The notes below the pieces were generated by a model that was not told the DNA's origin, made no database searches, and saw only the letters and a program-made list of their open reading frames with translations. DNA of 64,000 nt from Halostreptopolyspora alba (GTDB taxonomy: Bacteria; Actinomycetota; Actinomycetes; Streptosporangiales; Streptosporangiaceae): the NCBI GenBank assembly GCA_003725585.1, contig RJMB01000002.1, positions 124,001-188,000 on the forward strand, read 5' to 3'. This document shows, piece by piece, positions 11,293-21,908 of this stretch. Made by a program: the position numbers and the translations under genes. Each line of letters starts with the position of its first letter. The first letter of the stretch is position 1.

Positions 11293-12462
11293 GTGACGGA
11301 TCACGACAGCGCGCCCCCGCAGACCCCCCGGGGCGCGGACGAAACTCCCACCTCAGCCCGGGGTGCCGGCCTTCTGATCGGCCGACCCTTCGGAATCCCC
11401 GTCTACGTGTCGCCGTCGTGGCTCGTTATCGCCGCCATCATCACCGTCCTGTACCAACCCGTGGTCGAGCGTACGTTGGCGCTTGGGTCGGCGTCCTACC
11501 TCGTGGCCTTCGTCTTCGCTGTGCTGCTCTACGCCTCGGTGCTGGTTCACGAGCTCGCGCACTCGGTGATGGCGCGCATGTACCGGTTGCCGGTGCGCCG
11601 CATCACGCTGTACATGCTGGGCGGGTACTCCGAGATCGAACGTGAGGCGCCCACGCCCGGCCGCGAGTTCGGCATCGTGGTCGCCGGCCCGTTACTGTCC
11701 CTGGCGCTGGCCGGCGTCGGTCTCGTGGGCTACGCGTTCGTCGAGCCCCACACGGTCGCAGGGGTGCTCATCTGGCAACTGTGGGTCGCCAACCTGCTGG
11801 TTGGGTTGTTCAACCTGCTCCCGGGATTGCCGCTGGACGGTGGGCGGCTCGTCCGGGCGGCGGTGTGGTGGCTGACCCGCCGCCCGACCGCGGGCACCGT
11901 CGTCGCGGCCTGGGGCGGGCGCCTGCTCGCGGCCGTGGTGGTCCTGCTGCCGTTCCTGTGGGCGTGGTCGAGGCAGGACTCGCCGAGCGTGTTCGCGGTC
12001 CTGTGGGCGGTGCTGCTCGCCGCCTTCATCTGGATGGGAGCGGGTCGGTCGCTGCGCAACGCCCGGCTGCGCGAACGCGTCCCGCGGCTGCGCGCGAGCC
12101 GGCTGGCCCACCCGGCGGTCTCGGTACCCGCCGACACCTCGGTGGCCGAGGCGCGACGCCGCATGGAGACCGCTGGGGCCGGCGCGATCCTGGTCGTCGA
12201 CACGGCGGGAACACCCATCTCGATCGCGCACGAGGCCGCGGCCTCGGCCGTTTCCGAGGAGCGGCGCCCCTGGGTTCCGGTGTCCAGCGTGGCCCGCGCT
12301 GTCCGCCCGGGAATGGTGCTCTCCCCAGAGCTCGCCGGGGAGGAGCTGCTGGCCACCATGCGCCGTACCCCCTCCTCCGAGTACCTGGTGGCGGCCGACG
12401 ACAGCGGGGCGCGGCGCGTACTGCGTACCGCTGACGTCAACGCCGCCCTGTCCCGGCGGTGA
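11293..12462 (+). CDS. Site-2 protease family (M50) membrane metalloprotease with CBS-like tail, Rip3-type
   Basis: A 389-residue protein. HELAH (residues 86-90) is the zinc-binding HExxH motif and LPGLPLDGGRLVRA (about 173-186) supplies the third ligand region. About six hydrophobic segments surround these. Residues about 275-385 form a CBS-like cytosolic region (HPAVSVPADTSVAEARRRMETAGAGAILVVD). Such proteases cleave membrane-embedded substrates such as anti-sigma factors. I prefer GTG 11293 over ATG 11290 because the TAGCCT -10 element leaves 6 nt before it, but the two differ by one residue only. Confidence 0.9.
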   Translation: MTDHDSAPPQTPRGADETPTSARGAGLLIGRPFGIPVYVSPSWLVIAAIITVLYQPVVERTLALGSASYLVAFVFAVLLYASVLVHELAHSVMARMYRLPVRRITLYMLGGYSEIEREAPTPGREFGIVVAGPLLSLALAGVGLVGYAFVEPHTVAGVLIWQLWVANLLVGLFNLLPGLPLDGGRLVRAAVWWLTRRPTAGTVVAAWGGRLLAAVVVLLPFLWAWSRQDSPSVFAVLWAVLLAAFIWMGAGRSLRNARLRERVPRLRASRLAHPAVSVPADTSVAEARRRMETAGAGAILVVDTAGTPISIAHEAAASAVSEERRPWVPVSSVARAVRPGMVLSPELAGEELLATMRRTPSSEYLVAADDSGARRVLRTADVNAALSRR

Positions 12463-12481
12463 CGACCGTTTCGGTTCCGGG

Positions 12482-12991
12482 TCACCGTTGGGCCCCCTCC
12501 GGCCAGACCACCGTGACGGGGCGCCCGTTCTCGCGCGCCAGGTGGACGATGTCGGCGGTACCACCGTGGCCGCGGGCGGGCTGACCGTCCCACACGGCGA
12601 TGAGCTCGTCGCAACGTCGCACCATGTGCTGGCCGGCCTCCATGTGGGACTCGGGGGTCGACTCCACGTGCGGGAGCCGGTGCACCAGGGCGGCTTTGGA
12701 CAGCAGCTCGTCGTAGGTGGCGTGGTGGGAGCGTGGTAGCCCATCGCGGTAGCGCAAGGCGGGAACGACCACCTCGAGCCGCGCGCCGGCGTCGACGACC
12801 AGCCGGGCGAAGATGGTGTCGGCTCCGTCGGCCAGGCAGGACATCCCCACGAGCGCGCTGCCGAGGGGGGAGAGTCGGGCGCGGATCCCCTCCTCGACCG
12901 CCCGTCCCACGTCCGCCGTCAGTTCCCTGTGGCCGGTGATGGCGATCCGTCGCACAGTGGTACCCCCCTGCACGGTCGTGCGCGCGGTCAT
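12482..12991 (-). CDS. SLOG-superfamily protein, unknown function
   Basis: A 169-residue Rossmann-like protein. RRIAITGHREL (about residues 14-24), LVGMSCLADGADTIFARLVVDAGARLEVVVP and CDELIAVWDGQPARGHGGTADIVHLA give the glycine-rich nucleotide-binding pattern of the SLOG group (which includes DprA, LOG and various predicted nucleotide or NAD-binding effectors). Its ATG at 12991 overlaps the stop codon of the XRE gene by four bases (ATGA), so the pair is translationally coupled. That overlap decides the start; an internal GTG (12955) is the alternative. Substrate and role are unknown. Confidence 0.75.
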   Translation of the reverse strand: MTARTTVQGGTTVRRIAITGHRELTADVGRAVEEGIRARLSPLGSALVGMSCLADGADTIFARLVVDAGARLEVVVPALRYRDGLPRSHHATYDELLSKAALVHRLPHVESTPESHMEAGQHMVRRCDELIAVWDGQPARGHGGTADIVHLARENGRPVTVVWPEGAQR

Positions 12992-14265
12992 TTACTGCGT
13001 TGCCCCGTGAGTACGTCCGTTAACTGTTCATCGAACTCGTTGACCACCCGGGCGCGCGCCCCCCGGTAGCCACGGCGGAACCGGCGCACCCGTGTGATCA
13101 CACGTTCCGAGCGGAACCGCGTTCCGGTGCGCAACGCCTCGGAGGCGAGGCGGAACGCCTCGTCGACGTCGCCGGCGTCGGCGTGGGCCGACGCCAGTTC
13201 CACCTTGAGCAGGGCGGCCTGCTTGGCGTTGGTGTTGAAGCCGTGCAGGGCCTCGGAGAACGCGGCCCGGGCCTCTTTTGGGTGGCGCAGCCGCACGCCC
13301 GCCAGCGCGCGGTGGCTGGCGACCTTGGAGTCGTCGAAGCTGAACACCCAGGGCCACGGCGGGGCCGCGTTCTCCTGCCGGACGACGTTGGCCTCGGCCC
13401 GCGCGATCTCGTGGGAGCAGGCGGAGGAGTTACCGAGCGAGGCGTAGGCCAGTGACCGGACGCAGGACAGCCACGCCTTCGCGGTCGGGTGGGCGTCCGC
13501 GCCCATCCTGCGGCGCGCCTCGGCGGCCAGGGTGAGGCCGAGCTGGGGGTCCTCCACCTCGATCTCGAAGGAGGCGAGGCTACCGAGCATGTAGACCTCG
13601 AGTAACTGGTGCCCCGCCTGTCGAGCGTGCCCGATGGCCGTCTGGTAGTACGAGCGCGCCGATCCGAGGTCGCCCATGTCGGTGTGGAGCCAGGCGGCGA
13701 ACCCCGCGGCCTCGCTCGCCCCAGCGGCGATCTCCGGTGCGTGGGGGGTGTGCTGGGCGCGCTTGAGGACACGCTCGGTCAGTGCCACGTGCGCGACCGC
13801 GCCCGGGGCGAGTTCGTGTGCCGGCGACGAGGCGTCGAGCAGCCGTTGTCCGCCGGTGATGGCCCGGAGGGTGGGAGCCGTGCCGTCGTCGATGTCGTCT
13901 CCGGCGCACGCGGTGGGCAACGACAACGCGGCCGTGGCGATGACCTTTCCGAAGTCTCTGCGTCGCGTAGGACTCGCCCCCTTCCGCGTCTCGGTGGCGC
14001 TGGCGAACCGGAGCAGGTGCAGCGGGATCTCCAGCCGGGTGGCGAGGTCGCGTACCTGCTCGATGGTGAGTGACTGTTGACCGTTGATCACCCGCGAGAC
14101 CCAGCTCTGGGAGTAGCCGACGGCGTTGGCTAACTCCCCCTGGGACCACCCGCGCGCGACACGGATGTCCTCAACGATCACCGCCATGTCGCATGTAGCC
14201 AGTGCGTCAGCCATTACCGGCCGTGACCAAAACTCCGGCGGTAGAGCGCCGTGATATTGGGGCAT
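12988..14265 (-). CDS. XRE-family regulator with TPR-like C-terminal region
   Basis: A 425-residue protein. A short N-terminal PPEFWSRP segment leads into a Cro/C1-type helix-turn-helix at about residues 38-80 (WSQGELANAVGYSQSWVSRVINGQQSLT). Residues 150-420 are helical repeats (FAAWLHTDMGDLGSARSYYQTAIGHAR and similar), a TPR-like sensory or oligomerisation region. Proteins of this design are frequent in filamentous actinobacteria and often regulate adjacent small operons. Here the only co-transcribed partner is the SLOG gene. Predicted leaderless (see 14272-14300). Confidence 0.85.
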   Translation of the reverse strand: MPQYHGALPPEFWSRPVMADALATCDMAVIVEDIRVARGWSQGELANAVGYSQSWVSRVINGQQSLTIEQVRDLATRLEIPLHLLRFASATETRKGASPTRRRDFGKVIATAALSLPTACAGDDIDDGTAPTLRAITGGQRLLDASSPAHELAPGAVAHVALTERVLKRAQHTPHAPEIAAGASEAAGFAAWLHTDMGDLGSARSYYQTAIGHARQAGHQLLEVYMLGSLASFEIEVEDPQLGLTLAAEARRRMGADAHPTAKAWLSCVRSLAYASLGNSSACSHEIARAEANVVRQENAAPPWPWVFSFDDSKVASHRALAGVRLRHPKEARAAFSEALHGFNTNAKQAALLKVELASAHADAGDVDEAFRLASEALRTGTRFRSERVITRVRRFRRGYRGARARVVNEFDEQLTDVLTGQRSK

Positions 14266-14271
14266 GAGCCT

Positions 14272-14300
14272 AGGTTAGGGTGACCACCTGCCATTGGTGG
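14272..14300 (-). promoter_or_regulatory. Leaderless promoter and candidate operator of the XRE-SLOG operon
   Basis: On the minus strand TAACCT (14272-14277) is followed by exactly 6 nt and then the ATG at 14265, so the message should start at the start codon. An inverted repeat CCACC-N7-GGTGG at 14284-14300 covers the -35 region and is a reasonable autoregulatory XRE operator. Confidence 0.55.
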
Positions 14301-14428
14301 CTATGTGTGAGAGAACTGGTGCTATGCGTAGCGTGCATACAGGTGTCCGGAAGGCGTGTCCGCAAGGCGCCGTCTAGAGGCGAAAGTCCCTGTTTTCCAG
14401 GGAAAATCGCCACAGGAGAGGTGTGCAG

Positions 14429-14569
14429 GTGAGCGCGGGAACACCAGCTTCGGACACCCCAGCAGTGGCCGGACCCGGCCAACTCCTTGACGTGCCTCAT
14501 GGGGGATTTGCCTGGTCGTGGGCGTTGTGGGAACTCTCGGGGGTGAGCTACGGCCCCGGGTGGCCGTAG
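14429..14569 (+). CDS. Possible 46-residue small protein (weak)
   Basis: GTG 14429 follows GGAGAGG (14415-14421) at a good spacing and the frame runs to TAG at 14567-14569. The product would start VSAGTPASDTPAVAG and end in a tryptophan-rich FAWSWALWELSGVSYGPGWP. I do not recognise it. Against it: third codon positions are only about two-thirds G/C, far below the neighbours. It is divergent from the XRE gene. Otherwise the 489-bp gap 14266-14754 holds only promoter elements. Confidence 0.25.
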   Translation: MSAGTPASDTPAVAGPGQLLDVPHGGFAWSWALWELSGVSYGPGWP

Positions 14570-14700
14570 CGGTCGAGACCGACCACGCGACACCGCGCGT
14601 GGCGCGGCTCCTCGAACGGCGCTGTGGGCCGGGGTTCGTGGTCGGGGGACCGTTCCAGACGGCGGCCGGCGACGATTACGCCGACCCTGGTCGTGCCGGA

Positions 14701-15702
<1,002 letters not shown>

Positions 15703-15811
15703 ATGACAACGTTACTTTCTCATTACTGTGCGTGCCTCGCTACCAAGATGGCCTAGGAATATGCAAGATCCTCAACTGAGGTCTCTGACACTGTCCAGAC
15801 ACGAGAGGTTA

Positions 15812-15837
15812 GGAATAGTCGACGGGTAGGTAGGGTT
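15812..15837 (+). promoter_or_regulatory. Sigma-R-type promoter before arc
   Basis: GGAAT (15812-15816) and GTT (15835-15837) are separated by exactly 18 bp, matching the GGGAAT-N18-GTT consensus of the thiol-oxidative-stress sigma factor SigR/SigH. It lies about 35 bp upstream of the arc start. Confidence 0.55.
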
Positions 15838-15872
15838 TCGAGTAGTCGTCCTCTTATAGGGAGGTGGCGGAC

Positions 15873-17633
15873 GTGGCCGATCGCGACGATGAGCATCAAA
15901 CAGAGCGCGACCGCGAAGTCGCGGAGCTCACGGCTCAGGTCTCCTATTTGGAAAAGGAACTCAGCGTAGTCCGGCGGAAGCTCGCCGATTCCCCCCGCCA
16001 TGTACGGCTGCTCGAAGACCGACTTCGTGAGGCACAGTCCAACCTGGCGGCTGCCAACAGTCAGAACGAGCGCCTAGTGGCGACCCTGAAGGAGGCCCGC
16101 GAGCAGATCGTCGCGCTGAAGGAGGAGGTCGACCGGCTGTCCCAGCCGCCGTCCGGCTTCGGGGTGTTCCTCGAGGCGCGTGAGGACGGAACCCTCGAGA
16201 TCTTCACCAACGGCCGCAAGATGCGCGTCAACGTCAGTCCCTCGGTGGAGGTCGACGACCTGCGCCCCGGCCAGGAGGTCATGCTCAACGAGGCGTTCAA
16301 CGTCGTCGAGTCACAGTCCTTCGAGACCGTCGGCGAGGTCGTCATGCTCAAGGAGGTCCTTGATGACGGTCAGCGCGCCTTGGTCATATCGAACCACGAC
16401 GAGGAGAAGATCGTACGGCTGGCCGAGCCACTGCGTGACCAGCCGGTCCGTCCTGGCGACTCGCTGCTGCTCGAGTCCCGCTCGGGATACGTCTACGAGC
16501 GCATCCCCAAGTCGGAGGTCGAGGAGCTGATCCTCGAGGAGGTCCCCGACATCGCCTACACCGACATCGGTGGGCTCGGGGGCCAGATCGAGATGATCCG
16601 CGACGCGGTCGAGCTTCCCTACCTGCACAAGGAACTGTTCTACGAGCACGAGCTGCGCCCACCCAAGGGTGTACTGCTCTACGGGCCGCCCGGTTGCGGT
16701 AAGACCCTGATCGCCAAGGCGGTCGCCAACTCGCTGGCCAAGCAGGTCTCGCAGAAGACCGGGCACGACGTCGGAAAGAGCTTCTTCCTCAACATCAAGG
16801 GTCCGGAGCTGCTGAACAAGTACGTCGGTGAGACCGAGCGTCACATCCGGGTCGTGTTCCAGCGGGCCAGGGAGAAGGCCAGCGAGGGCACGCCGGTCAT
16901 CGTGTTCTTCGACGAGATGGACTCCATCTTCCGCACGCGCGGTTCGGGGGTGTCCAGCGACGTCGAGAACACGATCGTGCCGCAGCTGCTCAGTGAGATC
17001 GACGGTGTCGAGGGGCTCGAGAACGTCATCGTGATTGGCGCGTCCAACCGCGAGGACATGATCGACCCCGCGATCCTGCGTCCGGGGCGGCTCGACGTCA
17101 AGATCAAGATCGAGCGTCCCGACGCCGAGGCGGCGCGTGACATCTTCTCCAAGTACATCACCGACGACCTGCCGTTGCACGACGACGACCTCGCCGAGCA
17201 CGGCGGCTCGCGGCGGGCCACGGTGGACGCCATGATCCAGCGTGTCGTGGAGCGTATGTACGACGAGAACGAGGAGAACCGTTTCCTCGAGGTCACCTAC
17301 GCCAACGGCGACAAGGAGGTCCTGTACTTCAAGGACTTCAACTCCGGCGCCATGATCGAGAACATCGTCGACCGCGCCAAGAAGATGGCGATCAAGGACT
17401 ACATCGACAACAACGCCAAGGGCATCCGGGTGTCCCACCTGATGCAGGCGTGCGTCGACGAGTTCAGCGAGAACGAGGACCTTCCCAACACGACCAACCC
17501 CGACGACTGGGCACGCATCTCCGGGAAGAAGGGCGAGCGCATCGTCTACATCCGCACGCTGATCTCGGGCAAGGAGGGCTCCGACTCCGGGCGCTCCATC
17601 GACACCGTGGCGAACACCGGCCAGTACCTGTGA
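15873..17633 (+). CDS. arc: Proteasome-associated AAA ATPase ARC/Mpa
   Basis: A 586-residue protein. Residues 10-90 form a coiled coil that binds Pup, about 95-215 are the tandem OB domains, and the AAA module follows with Walker A GPPGCGKT (271-278) and Walker B FFDEMDS (D347, E348). The C-terminus ends GQYL, the motif that docks on the proteasome alpha ring and opens its gate. It unfolds pupylated proteins and threads them into the 20S core. GTG 15873 is preferred over GTG 15864 because GGGAGG at 15859-15864 then has 8-nt spacing. A sigma-R-type promoter lies upstream. Confidence 0.96.
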   Translation: MADRDDEHQTERDREVAELTAQVSYLEKELSVVRRKLADSPRHVRLLEDRLREAQSNLAAANSQNERLVATLKEAREQIVALKEEVDRLSQPPSGFGVFLEAREDGTLEIFTNGRKMRVNVSPSVEVDDLRPGQEVMLNEAFNVVESQSFETVGEVVMLKEVLDDGQRALVISNHDEEKIVRLAEPLRDQPVRPGDSLLLESRSGYVYERIPKSEVEELILEEVPDIAYTDIGGLGGQIEMIRDAVELPYLHKELFYEHELRPPKGVLLYGPPGCGKTLIAKAVANSLAKQVSQKTGHDVGKSFFLNIKGPELLNKYVGETERHIRVVFQRAREKASEGTPVIVFFDEMDSIFRTRGSGVSSDVENTIVPQLLSEIDGVEGLENVIVIGASNREDMIDPAILRPGRLDVKIKIERPDAEAARDIFSKYITDDLPLHDDDLAEHGGSRRATVDAMIQRVVERMYDENEENRFLEVTYANGDKEVLYFKDFNSGAMIENIVDRAKKMAIKDYIDNNAKGIRVSHLMQACVDEFSENEDLPNTTNPDDWARISGKKGERIVYIRTLISGKEGSDSGRSIDTVANTGQYL

Positions 17634-17657
17634 TGGCCGCCTGAGGGACGCTACTCG

Positions 17658-17690
17658 TCGGGGTCCACCGGGTGTTCCGGTGGACCCCGA
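17658..17690 (+). terminator. Hairpin terminator after arc
   Basis: Perfect 13-bp arms (TCGGGGTCCACCG at 17658-17670 and its complement at 17678-17690) with a 7-nt loop, 24 bp after the arc stop codon. It separates arc from dop, which has its own promoter. Confidence 0.75.
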
Positions 17691-17883
17691 CGCGTCACAC
17701 GACTCGTGGCGGTGTCGATTTCCGCGACGCCGGTGTATCCCGTACCACCGGCGGAACGGGGAAGGCCGGTTGAGGCCCGAATCCCGGAATTGGCGTCGAT
17801 TTCGTGACTGTCCCGACACACCGGAACCCGCGGCTGTTCGAGCAGAATTCGCCGCTTGGCGTTCAAGAGGGCGCAACGATGGA

Positions 17884-17889
17884 TAACCT
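17884..17889 (+). promoter_or_regulatory. Leaderless-type -10 element of dop
   Basis: TAACCT at 17884-17889 is followed by 6 nt and then ATG 17896. The predicted transcript start coincides with the start codon, and no ribosome binding site is visible. Confidence 0.5.
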
Positions 17890-17895
17890 TCCAAC

Positions 17896-19416
17896 ATGAG
17901 TGTGCGGCGGATTATGGGCATCGAGACCGAGTACGGCATCTCCGTGCCCGGCAACCCCGGTGCCAACGCAATGGTGACCTCCACCCAGGTGGTCAACGCC
18001 TATCTGGCGGCCTCGGCCGCCCGGGCCCGCAAGGCCCGCTGGGACTTCGAGGAGGAGAACCCGCTTCGCGACGCGCGCGGGTTCGACCTCGCGCGCGAGG
18101 TCGCCGACCCCACCCAGCTCACTGATGAGGACCTGGGCCTGGCCAACGTCATCCTGACCAACGGCGCGCGGCTCTACGTGGACCACGCCCACCCGGAGTA
18201 CTCGGCGCCCGAGGTCACCAATCCCCGCGACGCGGTCCTGTGGGACAAGGCCGGAGAGCGGGTGATGGCCGACGCCTCGCGACGTGCCGCCACCATCCCC
18301 GGTGTCGAGGCCATCCAGCTCTACAAGAACAACACCGACAACAAGGGCGCCTCCTACGGGTGCCACGAGAACTACCTCATGCGGCGCTCCACGCCCTTCG
18401 GGGACATCGTGCGCCACCTGATCCCGTTCTTCGTCTCCCGGCAGGTGATCTGTGGGGCCGGGCGTGTCGGCATCGGTTCCGACGGCCGCGACAGCGGGTT
18501 CCAGATCAGCCAGCGCGCCGACTTCTTCGAGGTCGAGGTGGGGCTTGAGACCACCCTGAAGCGGCCGATCATCAACACCCGTGACGAGCCGCACGCCGAC
18601 CCCGACAAGTACCGGCGGCTGCACGTCATCGTCGGCGACGCCAACATGAGCGAGATCTCCAGCTACCTCAAGCTCGGCACCACCTCGATCGTGCTGTCGA
18701 TGATCGAGGACGGCTTCCTCAGCGTCGACCTGTCACTCGAGACCCCGGTGGCCGACCTCCGGGAGATCTCGCACGACCCGACGTTGCGGCACACCGTCCG
18801 GCTGCGCGACGGCCGGCGCATGACCGCGGTCCAGCTCCAGCGGGAGTACCTGGACCAGGCCCGCAAGTACGTCGAGGACAGGTACGGCACGGACGTCGAC
18901 GCGGACACCGCCGATGTGCTGGACCGGTGGGAGTCCACCCTCGACCGTCTCGCCGAGGACCCCATGAAGCTCGCCGAGGAGCTCGACTGGGTCGCCAAGT
19001 TCAAACTGCTCGACGGGTACCGCCAGCGCGACGACATCGACTGGGGCCACCACCGGCTGCAGCTCGTCGACCTCCAGTACTCCGACGTCCGCCCGGAGAA
19101 GGGGCTGTACAACCGGCTCGCGGCGCGTGGCCGGATCAGCCGGCTGCTCGATCCCGCCGAGATCGAGCACTCCATCACCGAGCCTCCGGAGGACACCCGC
19201 GCCTACTTCCGGGGGCGCTGCCTGGCCAAGTACGCCGACTCCGTCGCGGCGGCGTCGTGGGACTCGGTCATATTCGACCTGCCGGGCTACGACTCACTGC
19301 AACGCGTCCCCACCCTGGAGCCCCTGCGCGGCACCAAGGAGCACGTGGGAGACCTGTTGGACCGCTCGCCGACCGCCGCTGACCTCGTGGCCGCTCTCAC
19401 CGGAGAGCGACGCTGA
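17896..19416 (+). CDS. dop: Depupylase/deamidase of Pup (Dop)
   Basis: A 506-residue member of the carboxylate-amine ligase-like Pup enzymes. [13 protein letters not shown] carries the metal-binding glutamate (E10). [14 protein letters not shown] contains D96, the position of the catalytic aspartate. Between residues about 38 and 80 lies the Dop-specific loop that PafA lacks. Dop converts the C-terminal Gln of Pup to Glu and removes Pup from substrates. It stands alone behind a terminator, with pup 235 bp downstream. Confidence 0.96.
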   Translation: MSVRRIMGIETEYGISVPGNPGANAMVTSTQVVNAYLAASAARARKARWDFEEENPLRDARGFDLAREVADPTQLTDEDLGLANVILTNGARLYVDHAHPEYSAPEVTNPRDAVLWDKAGERVMADASRRAATIPGVEAIQLYKNNTDNKGASYGCHENYLMRRSTPFGDIVRHLIPFFVSRQVICGAGRVGIGSDGRDSGFQISQRADFFEVEVGLETTLKRPIINTRDEPHADPDKYRRLHVIVGDANMSEISSYLKLGTTSIVLSMIEDGFLSVDLSLETPVADLREISHDPTLRHTVRLRDGRRMTAVQLQREYLDQARKYVEDRYGTDVDADTADVLDRWESTLDRLAEDPMKLAEELDWVAKFKLLDGYRQRDDIDWGHHRLQLVDLQYSDVRPEKGLYNRLAARGRISRLLDPAEIEHSITEPPEDTRAYFRGRCLAKYADSVAAASWDSVIFDLPGYDSLQRVPTLEPLRGTKEHVGDLLDRSPTAADLVAALTGERR

Positions 19417-19425
19417 GAGCGTCGT
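19408..19425 (+). terminator. Hairpin overlapping the dop stop codon
   Basis: CGACGCT and AGCGTCG pair around a GAG loop that includes part of the stop codon, followed by TTTCG. It is short (7 bp), so a weak terminator at best. Confidence 0.4.
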
Positions 19426-19651
19426 TTCGCCGGGTCATGGTGGCGGCTGGTGCTGTCGTGGGTAGGAGTGGTTGGGCGACGGGCGGCCCGCCGAAGGGGC
19501 GATGACGGAAATGGAATCGGTGAGTCCAGCGTTCGTACGAGTGTACGGCCCGACGCCGGGTAACGTGCCGACAACGGGCGCCGCCCGCACGGTTGAGCCG
19601 CTGCCTGTTGGGCCAAGATAGGGGCAGAGCCCCGAACAGGAGGTTGCTTCG

Positions 19652-19855
19652 ATGGCGACGAAGGACACTGGTGGTCAGAAGCACGCGGACCGCCGTGAGG
19701 AAGAGACCGAAGAGGTCGAGGCCAGCACCGAAACCACGGAGCGGAACGAGAAGCTCGACGAGGACGTCGACGACATCCTGGACGAGATCGACGAGGTACT
19801 CGAGTCCAACAGTGAGGACTTCGTGCGGCAGTTCGTCCAAAAGGGCGGGCAGTAA
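19652..19855 (+). CDS. pup: Prokaryotic ubiquitin-like protein Pup
   Basis: A 67-residue, strongly acidic protein ending [14 protein letters not shown]. The terminal GGQ requires deamidation by Dop to GGE before PafA can ligate it to lysines. The C-terminal half ([16 protein letters not shown]) is the helix that pairs with the ARC coiled coil. ATG 19652 has AGGAGG about 9 nt upstream. It precedes prcB by 233 bp. Confidence 0.97.
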   Translation: MATKDTGGQKHADRREEETEEVEASTETTERNEKLDEDVDDILDEIDEVLESNSEDFVRQFVQKGGQ

Positions 19856-20088
19856 CCACACGGGTCGGGGATCGGGGAGCGGGAGCACCACCCAACGGCG
19901 GTGTCCGGCTCCACCGGTTCGCTCACAGCACAATCGTGGATCGGCGCTTCGCCGTCGCTCGCGATGGTCGCCAAGGAGCCATGGTCACTAGGGTCCGGCG
20001 TGGTCAGTCAGGCCAAGCCATCAGTAGTTCTGATCACCCGACGCTTCCCGCCCCACTCCCAGGACGGGGAGCAACCGAAGGGAGTTGC

Positions 20089-20937
20089 GTGTCCGAAACG
20101 TTCGACGGTGGGGGACGGTTGCCCACGACGTTCATGACCCCGGGAACATCGTCCTTCACCGACTTTCTCCGCGAGGTCAACCCCGACCTCCTGCCGGGGT
20201 GGCGCGACATGCCCCAGGGCGGTTCGTCCGCTCACCTCTCCCCCGAGGGCACCACGATCGTCGCGCTGACCTTCCCCGGCGGTGTGGTGCTGGCGGGCGA
20301 CCGCCGCGCCACGGCGGGCAACGTCATCGCGCACCGTGACATGGACAAGCTCTTCCGCACCGACGAGTTCTCCGCGGTAGCCATGGCCGGTACCGCCGGG
20401 GTGGGCATCGAGCTCGCCAAACTGTTCCAGGTGGAGCTGGAGCACTACGAGAAGATGGAGGGGCACTCCCTCTCGCTCGAGGGTAAGGCCAACCGGCTCG
20501 CCACGATGCTCCGCGGGAACCTGGGCATGGCGGTCCAGGGCTTCGTGGTCCTGCCCCTGCTCGTCGGATACGACGAGATCGAGCGCGTCGGCCGGATCTT
20601 CAGCTACGACCCTGTGGGCGGGCGTTACGAGGAACACCGGTACCACTCGATCGGCTCCGGGGCCGTCTACGCCAACGGCGCGTTGAAGAAGCTCTTCACC
20701 GACGATCTCTCCCGGGACGACGCCGTCACCGCCGCGTTGCAGTCGCTCTACGACGCCGCCGACGACGACTCCGCCACGGGGGGTCCCGACGTGCACCGCA
20801 AGATCTACCCACTGGTCGACGTCATCACCGAGGAGGGGCACCGCCGGTTGCCCCACGAAGAGATCGCCGAGGTGGCCGAGGCGATCGTGCGAGCACGCAG
20901 CGAACGTCCCGAGGGCCCGACAGCGCCGCTGCGCTGA
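20089..20937 (+). CDS. prcB: Proteasome beta subunit
   Basis: A 282-residue precursor from GTG 20089 (GGGAG just upstream). The propeptide is about 54 residues; cleavage before T55 in [15 protein letters not shown] exposes the catalytic N-terminal threonine. The conserved GDRRATAGN and DKLFRTDEF (active-site lysine) segments follow. Beta rings of this subunit form the proteolytic chamber of the 20S core. The long open frame upstream to 19936 is not conserved-looking and is left out. Confidence 0.96.
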   Translation: MSETFDGGGRLPTTFMTPGTSSFTDFLREVNPDLLPGWRDMPQGGSSAHLSPEGTTIVALTFPGGVVLAGDRRATAGNVIAHRDMDKLFRTDEFSAVAMAGTAGVGIELAKLFQVELEHYEKMEGHSLSLEGKANRLATMLRGNLGMAVQGFVVLPLLVGYDEIERVGRIFSYDPVGGRYEEHRYHSIGSGAVYANGALKKLFTDDLSRDDAVTAALQSLYDAADDDSATGGPDVHRKIYPLVDVITEEGHRRLPHEEIAEVAEAIVRARSERPEGPTAPLR

Positions 20938-20973
20938 TGACCCGTCCCGACTCGAGTAAAGGAACGATCCGCG

Positions 20974-21744
20974 GTGTCGATGCCGTTCTACGTCTCCCCC
21001 GAACAGAGCATGAAGGACAAGGCGGACTACGCGCGAAAGGGAATCGCGCGGGGCCGCAGCGCCGTCGTACTGCGTTACGACGGCGGGATCCTGCTCGTCG
21101 CTGACAACATGTCCCGCACGCTGCACAAGATCAGTGAGCTCTACGACCGCATCGCGTTCGCCGCGGTGGGTCGGTACAACGAGTTCGAGAACCTGCGCCA
21201 GGCGGGGGTGAAGTTCGCCGATGTCCGCGGCTACGCCTATGACCGCCGCGACGTCAACGGGCGGATGCTGGCCAACGCCTACGCGCAGACCCTGGGCGCG
21301 GTGTTCAGCGAGAGCAGCAAGCCCTGGGAGGTGGAGATCATCGTCGCCGAGGTGGGGGAGACCGCCGACTCCGACCAGATCTATCGGGTCACCTTCGACG
21401 GTTCGGTGGTCGACGAACGCGAGTTCGTCGCCATGGGCGGTTCGGCCGAGCGTGTCAGCGCCACCCTGAAGGAGCACTTCGACAAGGACGCCTCCCTGGC
21501 CAGCGCCCTGGCCACGGCCATACACGCGCTCGACCACGAGAACGGCGAGCAGCGCGGGCTCGAGGCGTCCGGCCTCGAGGTCGCGGTTCTGGACCGCTCG
21601 CGGGAGCACCGCAAGTTCCGCCGTGTGCAGGGCGAGCGGCTCAACCACCTCATCGAGGAGGGCAAGGCGGCCACGGAGTCGGCCAGCGGGGACGACTCCA
21701 CAGCAGAGGATGGCTCCACAGCTCAAGACAGTGACAGCTCCTGA
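20974..21744 (+). CDS. prcA: Proteasome alpha subunit
   Basis: A 256-residue protein. [33 protein letters not shown] is the family N-terminus that gates the pore. The tail from about residue 230 is an acidic, Ser/Thr-rich extension (ending TAQDSDSS) that varies between species. GTG 20974 has AAAGGA 10 nt upstream; ATG 20980 is the alternative, two residues shorter. It is 36 bp after prcB and surely co-transcribed. Confidence 0.96.
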   Translation: MSMPFYVSPEQSMKDKADYARKGIARGRSAVVLRYDGGILLVADNMSRTLHKISELYDRIAFAAVGRYNEFENLRQAGVKFADVRGYAYDRRDVNGRMLANAYAQTLGAVFSESSKPWEVEIIVAEVGETADSDQIYRVTFDGSVVDEREFVAMGGSAERVSATLKEHFDKDASLASALATAIHALDHENGEQRGLEASGLEVAVLDRSREHRKFRRVQGERLNHLIEEGKAATESASGDDSTAEDGSTAQDSDSS

Positions 21745-21908
21745 TGGTGCACTCGACCCAGCGGGCGTCGGGACGGTGGCCGAGATCCACCGTGCCGGCG
21801 CCCGTCGTCGTCGCAGCCCGGTCGCCGGACCGGGACGTAGGGTGGGGTGGTGGAGCGTCGCGGTGCTGTGACCGAGACGCCCGTGGGACGGAAGTTGGGT
21901 GAGTCCGC

